From NCBI GenBank assembly GCA_903959115.1, contig CAJBVU010000225.1, positions 1-6,066 of the forward strand: a DNA stretch of 6,066 nt, in the 5' to 3' direction. The notes beneath the pieces are model-generated. The model was not told the DNA's origin and did not search any database. It was given only the letters and a program-made list of their open reading frames with translations. This document shows, piece after piece, positions 1 through 6,066 of the stretch (positions are counted from its first letter, which is position 1; the number at the start of each line of letters is the position of its first letter). The DNA is from an uncultured Bacteroidota bacterium. GTDB lineage: Bacteria > Bacteroidota > Bacteroidia > NS11-12g > UBA955. The position numbers and the translations under genes were made by a program.

Positions 1-265
1 AATTGGTATGGGCTGTCGTAAAAATGACTGCATGGGGCGCAGGATACTGATTTTTTACCAATTCTAATCCTGTAATGCCTGGCATTTGAATATCGGTAAA
101 CACAACATCCACCTGATTTGATTCAAGCCAATTCATTGCATCGCCAGCATTAGAAAATGTGTTTACAATTTCAATACTTGGGAAATTGACCAAATGTGAT
201 TTCAGTACTTCCAGGGCTAAGGGCTCATCATCGATGAGAATACTTTTGATAGGATTATTCGGCAT
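1..265 (-). CDS. Response regulator receiver domain, probable LytTR family (partial, C-terminus outside window)
   Basis: This is the cytoplasmic partner of the adjacent sensor kinase and should accept phosphate from it. The visible 88 residues form a receiver (REC) domain. It has the acidic pair D12-D13 in ILIDDEPLA, the phosphoacceptor D58 in VVFTDIQMPG, and the switch threonine T84 in IFTTAH. The IDDEPLA and FTTAH wording is typical of LytR/AlgR-type regulators, so a C-terminal LytTR DNA-binding domain is expected beyond the left edge; that is inference, because it is not in the window. The start is the ATG at 265-263, preceded by an A/T-rich stretch without a clear Shine-Dalgarno. The gene begins inside the last codons of the kinase gene (11 bp overlap), which suggests translational coupling and near-equal expression. 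The lysine predicted near the end of REC domains lies outside the window and cannot be checked. Confidence 0.93.
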   Translation of the reverse strand, partial: MPNNPIKSILIDDEPLALEVLKSHLVNFPSIEIVNTFSNAGDAMNWLESNQVDVVFTDIQMPGITGLELVKNQYPAPHAVIFTTAHTN

Positions 266-1322
266 GATTTAAGTCGATATTTAAAGTAACGCAATATTTT
301 CTTTGGTCGTTTGTAATGATTAATTCATGCGCACCAGGATAAATGTAACTTAATCGTTTTTTAAGATTATCTAGCCCAATACCACCCTGGGTTGATGCCT
401 GATATACGATGGGTTTTGAGTTTTCGACCAACAAACAATATCCACCCACCAAAGATTTACCCATAATCTTTACCCATCCTTCTTCCATCGCTGATTGCGC
501 ACCGTGTTTAAACGCATTTTCAATCAACGTCAAAAACAGCATCGGCTCAATTAAGTAATCCTTGGTTGGTTCTTCCAAGTCGATTTCAACTTTCACCCTA
601 TCGCCTACCCTAATCTGTTCTAAAGCAACAAAATCGCTCAGATGCTGCAACTCCTTCTGAAGATCTACCTGCCCTTCGCTGGTTTCATAAAGCACATAGC
701 GCAAAATATCACTCAAACGCAATACCACTTGAGGCGCCAAATCACTTTTGATCAATGTAAGCGCATAAAGATTATTTAATGAATTGAATAAAAAATGGGG
801 ATTGATCTGTGTTTTCAGAAATTTCAGCTCAGATTGCAATTGCATTTTTTGCAAATCTCTTTTCGACTGTTGATCTGAATACCAATCCTTTAAAAACTTA
901 AACGTCATTGAGAGGATGATGCTAAACAACAAACCCAAACCAATCAAAAATAAGAAAAACGACGACCAGACAACACTTTGAATGTCTTGATTGGCTACCA
1001 AAGAATGGGTTAAAATAGAAATTGGGAAAGATGCCGCGCTTATCAGAAGTAATATCGAGAATACATAGGACAAATAATTCCGATTCAGCAGAAATCTAGG
1101 AACGAGATAGTAGAGATTGAAGTATACCACAACAGCGTGGGTTGTCAAAATTGGGACTTGGCGTAAAATCGAATCGCCCCAAGAGTTTCCTATTCGAATT
1201 ACTGCAGCAATGATTACTGCATAGATTAACCAAAATAGGATGTGATAGAGTTTGTATTTACTTAAGATTTTCTCAGACTGCGAGAACAATAGATGAAACG
1301 GCTTCTGTGTTACTAAAGACAT
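255..1322 (-). CDS. LytS/YehU-type sensor histidine kinase, four membrane segments
   Basis: This 355-residue inner-membrane kinase probably autophosphorylates on histidine and passes phosphate to the overlapping response regulator. There are four hydrophobic segments near residues 27-44, 56-75, 84-107 and 117-142. They have short connections and no large periplasmic sensor domain, so the signal is probably sensed in or at the membrane. A charged, coiled-coil-like linker follows (about 145-172). The His_kinase (PF06580-type) motif KTQINPHFLFNSLNNL places the phosphoacceptor at H176. The ATP-binding domain has an N box, LIENAFKHG (N269), and a G box, GGIGLDNLKKRL (313-324). Length and order match the LytS-like kinases common in Bacteroidota. 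The start is an ATG 15 bp after the stop of the small membrane-protein gene. The ligand cannot be deduced. The family is confident, the specific pathway is not. Confidence 0.95.
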   Translation of the reverse strand: MSLVTQKPFHLLFSQSEKILSKYKLYHILFWLIYAVIIAAVIRIGNSWGDSILRQVPILTTHAVVVYFNLYYLVPRFLLNRNYLSYVFSILLLISAASFPISILTHSLVANQDIQSVVWSSFFLFLIGLGLLFSIILSMTFKFLKDWYSDQQSKRDLQKMQLQSELKFLKTQINPHFLFNSLNNLYALTLIKSDLAPQVVLRLSDILRYVLYETSEGQVDLQKELQHLSDFVALEQIRVGDRVKVEIDLEEPTKDYLIEPMLFLTLIENAFKHGAQSAMEEGWVKIMGKSLVGGYCLLVENSKPIVYQASTQGGIGLDNLKKRLSYIYPGAHELIITNDQRKYCVTLNIDLNHAE

Positions 1323-1337
1323 TTCGTATTGAAGTGA

Positions 1338-1556
1338 TTACTTCATTTTTTTGATCAATTCAAATCCCATTTCTAGCCATTTTGAAGGGGCTACCATTTG
1401 GGGACTTAAATCGAAAAATTGAAATAAACCGGTGTGGTTCAAATGTGCATTGGGGGTTGACTTAGAGAAATAAGCTTCCGCTGCAAAAAACCCAACCACA
1501 TTAATTGTGACTAAAGTTGCGATAATGGTAAAATTCTTTTTCAATCGTTTATCCAT
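1338..1556 (-). CDS. Small single-pass membrane protein of unknown function
   Basis: I do not recognise this 72-residue product. It starts with a basic stretch (MDKRLKKN), followed by one hydrophobic segment at about residues 10-27 and a polar, probably periplasmic tail of about 43 residues. The tail carries aromatic and hydrophobic patches (HTGLFQFFDLSP) and ends in the basic LIKKMK. There is no cysteine, so it is neither a lipoprotein nor disulfide-bonded, and no obvious signal-peptidase site. The basic N-terminus predicts an N-in, C-out topology. The ATG has an A-rich lead (AATAGAAAAAC), typical of Bacteroidota starts. The gene sits 15 bp ahead of the sensor kinase on the same strand and 63 bp after the phosphotransferase gene. 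Reality as a gene is supported by this packing, the orderly membrane-protein composition and the absence of a better reading frame. A role as accessory or signal input to the kinase is only inference from position. Confidence 0.7.
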   Translation of the reverse strand: MDKRLKKNFTIIATLVTINVVGFFAAEAYFSKSTPNAHLNHTGLFQFFDLSPQMVAPSKWLEMGFELIKKMK

Positions 1557-1619
1557 GTTTTTCTATTTGGCAAATTTGGTGCCATAAAGCATAGACGATA
1601 AAACGGATAATTTGTTACA

Positions 1620-3392
1620 TTATTTTCTAAAAAAATCTCTAACCAGTTGGGATTGAAGGCCCAAGACCAAGGAGTCCGACGGTGTTTTAATATCAAATGC
1701 ATCCATAAACAGATAATGTCGATATCCACTTGCAGTCAAAACAGCCTTGTTATCTGTGAAAGAAATTGCCATCCCTGGATGATTTGCGTAAATCATATTT
1801 CTAGAAAACGGCGTTTTGGCGGTATTTCCCAGCAATTGCTCTGTCAAGGTGGCATAAATATCGGTCTGACTCACAATTAAATGAGGCGCCACCCCACGAT
1901 ACATATCGCGAATAGGTCCGCCCGAAATCATCAGTGGAATTCTAAAGAACTCTTGCTCATAATCTTCGGTTACAGGCAAACCCAAGGATTTACTATGATC
2001 ACTCACCACAACGATTACTGTTGAATCATAGAGATTGGCGCGCTTTAGGCCTTCCACGAGCTTTCCCAACGCGGCATCTGAGTATCGAATCGACAGTTTA
2101 AGTTTTTCGTCTTCGGGTAGGTCTTGATTTTCTACAACATCGTAGGGTTCATGACTACTTAGCATCAACCAAGAAGCAAAAAATGGTTGCGGCAGATGGG
2201 TAATATCGTTAAGGACCAGCTTGGACATGTTTATATCATTCACGCCCCATTTTGAATCTACTGAATTGGGATAGGTCTTAATATTTTGGAAACCCACAAA
2301 CTTTAGGAAAGTTCCCATATTGGCAAAATCAGGATCACCGCCATAATAAAAATTGGTATTGTAGCCTTGTTTTACGAATTCCGCGGGTAAAAATTGTTGA
2401 TGCAACGCGCCCCATTTGGATGGATCGAGCAAGATGCCTTTTACGGGCTGAGAAGGATAACCACAAAAAATGGCAGCCAATCCTTTATCAGTTCTATCAC
2501 CGGTAGCGTAGGCCTTCTTAAACCACATTCCGTCTTGTGCCAAGCGATGCAAGTTGGGCGTGATGGATTCCGATGGGTCGCGTTCCAGCCAATGTTCACC
2601 AATTCCTTCAAGCACAATAATTAGCACATTGGAGCCTTTTTTGATGATTTGGGGCATTCGTTTAAGACCGCCAGGAAAGGTATCTGGACCCATGTACTTA
2701 TCGAGGGCTCGTTGCTCCATTTCGGCGGGCATTAATGTCGATTTGATATTCTGATTTAAGGTAGGTTGTTGATAGACATGGAATAGATTCCACAAAGAAT
2801 TGGTTGACAGGGCGTTGTGTAGGCTGTTATTGGTTTTCTGAGCACTACCTAAACTCAATGGGGTTGAAGTAACGCCACCTCTGGCTCCAAATGCAAGAAT
2901 TAAAACTAGAGGGACGATGATCCATTTTGATTGAATATCGAATGTAGATTTATTTAATACAGAGATCAGGAGTTTACCAAGTAACACGGAGATACCGATT
3001 ACGGCAATTAAGAAAACTACGATATAGATTCGATCTTGGGTACTGAGGGAATTAAGAATTTCCTTAGGATAAGATACATAATCCAGTGCAAGTCGATTGA
3101 TTTTGCAGGACCAGCTTTTTAGCAAATAATAATCAGCGAGAATGACGATGGATTGCAGGGCGAGAAAAAGGCCTTGAAATATGGCAATCAGTTGGGCTCG
3201 TTTGGGTAGGAGCAGTAGAATGCAAATGGCAAGTGTGTAATAGGAAGCGATTGAAACGTCTTGCAGCCAGCCCGCGGATTGGAGGATTGGTTTGATTGCC
3301 GAGGGTATTGATGGATTGGTTTGGATGTTAATGAGGAGGGTTCGGCCGAGCCATTGCGATAGCAATGCGAGGCCGAACGAAATGGCGGACAT
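1620..3392 (-). CDS. LtaS-like sulfatase-superfamily membrane phosphotransferase
   Basis: From the ATG at 3392-3390 the product has 590 residues. It is a membrane-anchored alkaline-phosphatase-superfamily enzyme of the lipoteichoic-acid-synthase/phosphoglycerol-transferase type, with its catalytic domain in the periplasm. About five hydrophobic segments occupy residues 1-170 (near 1-16, 48-62, 66-90, 121-145, 156-170). The catalytic domain shows the metal ligand E262 in NVLIIVLEGIGEHW, the threonine nucleophile T301 in ATGDRTDKGL, followed by the CGYPSQP signature. H414 lies in SSHEPY, and D465-H466 in VVSDHS. All residues expected for activity are present. Because Gram-negative bacteria lack lipoteichoic acid, a more likely job is moving phosphoglycerol, phosphoethanolamine or a similar group onto a lipid or glycan; the substrate cannot be read from sequence. 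The start is uncertain. The frame is open to a TTG at 3449-3447 (609 residues), which would give a fuller first membrane segment with a basic flank but would translate the terminator hairpin. Confidence 0.9.
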   Translation of the reverse strand: MSAISFGLALLSQWLGRTLLINIQTNPSIPSAIKPILQSAGWLQDVSIASYYTLAICILLLLPKRAQLIAIFQGLFLALQSIVILADYYLLKSWSCKINRLALDYVSYPKEILNSLSTQDRIYIVVFLIAVIGISVLLGKLLISVLNKSTFDIQSKWIIVPLVLILAFGARGGVTSTPLSLGSAQKTNNSLHNALSTNSLWNLFHVYQQPTLNQNIKSTLMPAEMEQRALDKYMGPDTFPGGLKRMPQIIKKGSNVLIIVLEGIGEHWLERDPSESITPNLHRLAQDGMWFKKAYATGDRTDKGLAAIFCGYPSQPVKGILLDPSKWGALHQQFLPAEFVKQGYNTNFYYGGDPDFANMGTFLKFVGFQNIKTYPNSVDSKWGVNDINMSKLVLNDITHLPQPFFASWLMLSSHEPYDVVENQDLPEDEKLKLSIRYSDAALGKLVEGLKRANLYDSTVIVVVSDHSKSLGLPVTEDYEQEFFRIPLMISGGPIRDMYRGVAPHLIVSQTDIYATLTEQLLGNTAKTPFSRNMIYANHPGMAISFTDNKAVLTASGYRHYLFMDAFDIKTPSDSLVLGLQSQLVRDFFRK

Positions 3393-3428
3393 CAAAAAAA
3401 ACCCGTTTTTAAACGGGTTTTTTTTGAT
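3391..3428 (-). terminator. Perfect palindromic rho-independent terminator after the NHL/PKD gene
   Basis: Two 18-base arms (3391-3408 and 3411-3428) are exact reverse complements separated by two bases. Read on the minus strand, it gives an A8 tract, CCCG, a short A/T-rich loop, CGGG and a T8 tract (3401-3394), which is the classic intrinsic-terminator layout. It begins 18 bases after the stop codon of the secreted NHL/PKD gene, the expected place for its terminator. Because the arms are symmetric it could also stop transcription coming from the other strand. Unusually, the T tract ends one base before the ATG at 3392 of the phosphotransferase gene, and the whole hairpin is open in that gene's frame. 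Confidence 0.9.
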
Positions 3429-3445
3429 GGTATCTAATATCCGAT

Positions 3446-5293
3446 TCAAGGATTAATGACAATTTTCGTTTGATATACCCTACCCGATTCATCCTTCACC
3501 GTAGCAAAATAAATCCCCGCAGAAACATCAGACAAATCAATCAGGTTGCCCTCAAAAGTGACATGCACCAATTTTCCATCCAAAGATTGCATGGTTGCCG
3601 AAGTGATAGTATTGATACCCATCACATTCATCACCCCTTTTGCTGGATTGGGATAGAATACTACTTGCTTCACCGGTAAATCCTGATTCCCGCTCAACAC
3701 AACTTGAATGTAATTCGTTTTTAATTTCTGATCATTTCCCGTTGTATTCGTTGCCTTAAGTGTCACTGAGTAACTCCCCAACGCGTTAAATTTCACGTCC
3801 ATATTTCTCATTGATGTTGTTGTTGCATTCATCAATGTATATGTAGAAGGCGTAATTGTCCATAACCAAGAAGTTGGCGTATTATCGCTCAAATCAACCA
3901 ATCTAACCGTTTGGGTTGTCATTGGATTGGTAATGTCCGCAACAAAATCAGCCAACGGTTTTGCACTTGATAAACTAGAAACATTGATGTAATTTGTTTT
4001 CACAACCTGAGTTTTGTCGGCCGACATATTGGCTCCCACAAAGGTTATCGTATAGGAACCCACCGAATTAAACGATACAAAAATATTCTTGTCCGTCAAC
4101 TTTGAATTGGATTGCAAAGTATAGGTATTGGGTGAAATCGCCCATGAATACGAAACGGTATTATTGCTACAAGTGGAGGTTAAAGCCACCGTCTGAGAAA
4201 CGTTCACTGCCGTTTTATTGGCAACAAAATCAACCGCTGGCGGATCTTGAAACGTTAACCTGCGGATAACATTATTGGTGATGTCCGTAATAAAAAAAGC
4301 AGAATCGGCCTTTCTGTAAGTAAACAATCCCATGTAACCGAATCTGGCTGTCTTTGCCTGACCGTCCACATAGCCCACCGTTGATGCTTGTCCTGCATAC
4401 ACTTTCAATGTAGTACCGTCAAAAACTTTGATGCAAGTCTCATCAGCGATATAGATTTTACCGTTCGCTGAAACCACATCCGTTGGCATATTCAATCCTG
4501 ATGAAATCACCGTTGTAACTTCGTTTGTCTTCAAATTCAATCGTTTGATTTTCTTATTGTTACGATCGGCAATCAACATATTATTATCGTCTTCCAAGAA
4601 AATTCCTGAGGGCGCATAAAACATCGCATTGCTACCTACTCCATTTGCATCACCCGCAGTCTTTGCCTTTCCAGCAATCGTTGTGACCTTACCAGCAGAA
4701 ATCTTACGAATCACTTCATTTCCAAAGTCACAGATATACATTTCACCAGCTGAATTGATTTCGATATCTGAAGGGGAACTAAAATACGCATCCGCTACCA
4801 ATCCATCCTTGTGATCACCGTTAAATGAATAGTTTCCAGCAATCGTAGTAAATACTGTACCGTTGGAAACATTCACGAATTGAGTTCCTTTTCGGATTAG
4901 AGCATTGTCTGAATCTACAATGTAAACGTCATTTGTATTTTTATTGACACATACACCCGATGGCATATTGAATCTGCTTACTGTAGCCGTCCCATTCTCT
5001 GTCCCAATAGAACCTGGTTGTGTAGGATCTCCTAAGAATCCGCCGCGGATACGACTTAACGCTCCATCTAAAATCATAACATTATGCATGTCCGTAACCC
5101 ACATACGATTGTTATTGTCGACACAAATACCCATAGGCATTGAATATAATTCATCTGCCAAATTATTATTGGGCGTTGCATTGAAATCCCCACTACCTAA
5201 ATATTGTTTCCCCGCGTAGGTCTTCACATTTTGACCTGTCAGTTGAAACGCAAAAGCAAAAGTGGCTGCTGCAATTAGAATTGATTTTTTCAT
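3446..5293 (-). CDS. Secreted NHL-repeat / two-PKD protein with T9SS type A sorting domain
   Basis: This 615-residue exported protein has no recognisable catalytic site. Residues 1-20 form a signal peptide (MKKS, hydrophobic core, cleavage near LTGQN). Residues 22-347 form an NHL-type beta-propeller. About six blades are visible, starting near 52, 110, 173, 227, 269 and 318, with repeats such as MPSGVCV...VYIVDSDNALIRK, interleaved with TTIAG or VYAG strands at about 23, 148, 204 and 297. Two PKD-like Ig domains follow (354-438 and 448-531), each with W-x-I-(S/T)-P-x-TYTL, FN-x-(V/L)GSY and KTNYI-x-V. The last ~70 residues (543-615) are a Por-type sorting domain: VVFYPNPAKG, LDGKLV, LSAGIY-like SDVSAGIYFATV, and KIVINP at the terminus. 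Such proteins cross the outer membrane by type IX secretion and are usually anchored at the cell surface or released. Binding or adhesion is plausible but unproven. The ATG lies 2 bp after the purC stop. Confidence 0.95.
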   Translation of the reverse strand: MKKSILIAAATFAFAFQLTGQNVKTYAGKQYLGSGDFNATPNNNLADELYSMPMGICVDNNNRMWVTDMHNVMILDGALSRIRGGFLGDPTQPGSIGTENGTATVSRFNMPSGVCVNKNTNDVYIVDSDNALIRKGTQFVNVSNGTVFTTIAGNYSFNGDHKDGLVADAYFSSPSDIEINSAGEMYICDFGNEVIRKISAGKVTTIAGKAKTAGDANGVGSNAMFYAPSGIFLEDDNNMLIADRNNKKIKRLNLKTNEVTTVISSGLNMPTDVVSANGKIYIADETCIKVFDGTTLKVYAGQASTVGYVDGQAKTARFGYMGLFTYRKADSAFFITDITNNVIRRLTFQDPPAVDFVANKTAVNVSQTVALTSTCSNNTVSYSWAISPNTYTLQSNSKLTDKNIFVSFNSVGSYTITFVGANMSADKTQVVKTNYINVSSLSSAKPLADFVADITNPMTTQTVRLVDLSDNTPTSWLWTITPSTYTLMNATTTSMRNMDVKFNALGSYSVTLKATNTTGNDQKLKTNYIQVVLSGNQDLPVKQVVFYPNPAKGVMNVMGINTITSATMQSLDGKLVHVTFEGNLIDLSDVSAGIYFATVKDESGRVYQTKIVINP

Positions 5294-5295
5294 CT

Positions 5296-6066
5296 TTATA
5301 GATTCTCTAAAGTTTGATTAATATTTGTTTCGATATCCTCAATGACGTTATCATACGAACGTCGTTGCAATGCATTGCCCGTCATTGCCTTGAACAATTC
5401 TTCATACCGTTCTGTGATATTGTTCACAAACGCATCGTCCATGATTGGCATGGTCTGACCTTCGAGTCCTTGAAAGCCATTAGCCATCAGCCACTCGCGA
5501 ACAAATTCTTTACTCAATTGTCTTTGAGGCTCCCCTTTTTCTTGCAACTCACTGTATGTATCGGCATAGAAGAACCGACTGCTATCTGGGGTATGAATCT
5601 CATCAATCAACATCACTTTATTGTCCTTTACACCAAATTCGTATTTGGTATCAACTAAAATAAGTCCTTTTTCAGCTGCGATTTGAGTACCTCTGGCAAA
5701 TAACTTAAAGGTGATGTCGTACAACTCATCCAAACGCTCTTTTGAAACGATACCCTTTTCCAAAATCTCATCGTAGGTGGTATCTTCATCATGCCCGCTA
5801 GTTGCTTTGGTAGCTGGCGTAATAATTGGCGCCGGCAATTTGTCATTCTCATTAAGTCCTTCGGGTAGAGTATTTCCGCACAAAATTCTACCGCCCGACT
5901 TATATACTCTCCAGGCATGACCCGTAAGATAATTTCTAACCACGAACTCTATTGGAAGCGCATCGCATCGATGTCCAATGGTTACATGTGGATCGGGTGT
6001 ACTTATTTTCCAATTTTGCACAATATCCGAAGTCCTATCCAAAAACAAACTCGCGATTGCATTTAA
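5296..6066 (-). CDS. purC: Phosphoribosylaminoimidazole-succinocarboxamide (SAICAR) synthase, N-terminus outside window
   Basis: This cytoplasmic purine-biosynthesis enzyme joins aspartate to CAIR using ATP to give SAICAR. The window holds 256 C-terminal residues. The frame is open to the right edge (LNAIASLFLDRTSD...), so the start lies outside; family members of this form run to roughly 300 residues or slightly more, so about 50-60 are missing. Recognisable family stretches are TSDIVQNWKI, EFVVRNYLTGHAWRVYKSG, the PIITPATKA segment followed by GHDED, GLILVDTKYEFG, LIDEIHTPDSSRFFY and QLSKEFVREWL. The DTKYEFG and DEIHTPDSSR motifs are the SAICAR synthetase signatures around the nucleotide and metal site. 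The sequence shows no frameshift or lost key residue. The stop (TAA at 5298-5296) is only 2 bp from the next gene's ATG, so the two are probably co-transcribed. Confidence 0.97.
   Translation of the reverse strand, partial: LNAIASLFLDRTSDIVQNWKISTPDPHVTIGHRCDALPIEFVVRNYLTGHAWRVYKSGGRILCGNTLPEGLNENDKLPAPIITPATKATSGHDEDTTYDEILEKGIVSKERLDELYDITFKLFARGTQIAAEKGLILVDTKYEFGVKDNKVMLIDEIHTPDSSRFFYADTYSELQEKGEPQRQLSKEFVREWLMANGFQGLEGQTMPIMDDAFVNNITERYEELFKAMTGNALQRRSYDNVIEDIETNINQTLENL

Noticed and set aside
1568..1584. A TGGCA-N7-TGCCA inverted repeat in the 63 bp gap before the small membrane gene
   Set aside because: The stem is only five pairs with no T tract, so it is neither a convincing terminator nor a recognisable operator; it could be a binding site, but nothing else supports that.
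1541..1729. A 62-codon open frame spanning the phosphotransferase end and the small-gene start
   Set aside because: It overlaps both better-supported genes in another frame, and its translation shows no membrane, signal or domain pattern.
3505..3536. A weak Bacteroidota-style promoter on the minus strand (TTTG, 20 bases, TTATTTTG) that might drive the phosphotransferase
   Set aside because: The -7 element has one mismatch to TAnnTTTG, it lies in coding sequence, and such matches are frequent by chance in A/T-rich DNA; transcripts from it would still have to pass the terminator.
4944..5219. A 91-codon plus-strand open frame opposite the NHL propeller
   Set aside because: It is antisense to a clear repeat protein and mirrors its codon pattern; there is no independent evidence.
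5314..5658. A 114-codon open frame on the plus strand opposite purC
   Set aside because: It is fully antisense to a strongly conserved enzyme, its translation looks like no known protein, and nothing else on this strand supports transcription.
5655..5918. An 87-codon open frame on the minus strand within purC in another frame
   Set aside because: It is a shadow of the purC frame, whose protein sequence carries clear family motifs throughout this stretch.
6046..6048. A TTG at the right end as a possible start for purC
   Set aside because: The frame continues upstream to the window edge with family-like residues (LNAIASLFLDRTSD), so the true start lies outside and this TTG is an internal leucine codon.

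Overview
The window looks like chromosomal DNA from a member of the Bacteroidota (Bacteroidetes). The main evidence is a secreted protein with a C-terminal type IX secretion (Por) sorting domain, a SAICAR synthase of the form seen in this phylum, a LytS-type kinase overlapping a response regulator of the LytR/AlgR style, and start codons without clear Shine-Dalgarno sequences but often preceded by A-rich stretches. I cannot place it to genus. No mobile element, RNA gene, CRISPR array or integration scar is visible.

All six genes lie on the minus strand, so transcription runs from the right edge to the left. The order is: purC (5' end cut off by the window edge); a 615-residue exported NHL-propeller/PKD/T9SS-sorting-domain protein starting 2 bp after the purC stop; a perfect palindromic terminator (3391-3428); an LtaS-like membrane sulfatase-superfamily phosphotransferase; a 72-residue single-pass membrane protein of unknown function; a LytS/YehU-type sensor histidine kinase; and the N-terminal receiver domain of its response regulator, cut off at the left edge.

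The layout suggests two or three transcription units. purC and the secreted NHL/PKD gene are tightly packed and share the terminator. The small membrane protein, kinase and regulator form a compact block: a 15 bp gap between the first two, then an 11 bp overlap. The phosphotransferase sits between these blocks and could be transcribed alone or with the downstream block; the gap to the small gene is 63 bp.

The most unusual point is the phosphotransferase start. The terminator hairpin ends one base before its only in-frame ATG, and the reading frame stays open through the hairpin back to a TTG that overlaps the stop codon of the upstream gene. Either the hairpin is the 5' leader of this gene, or it is translated as its N-terminus. 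Everything else looks like ordinary Bacteroidota gene content, and I see no clear sign of a new multi-gene system. The least-explained part is the small membrane protein beside the two-component pair.
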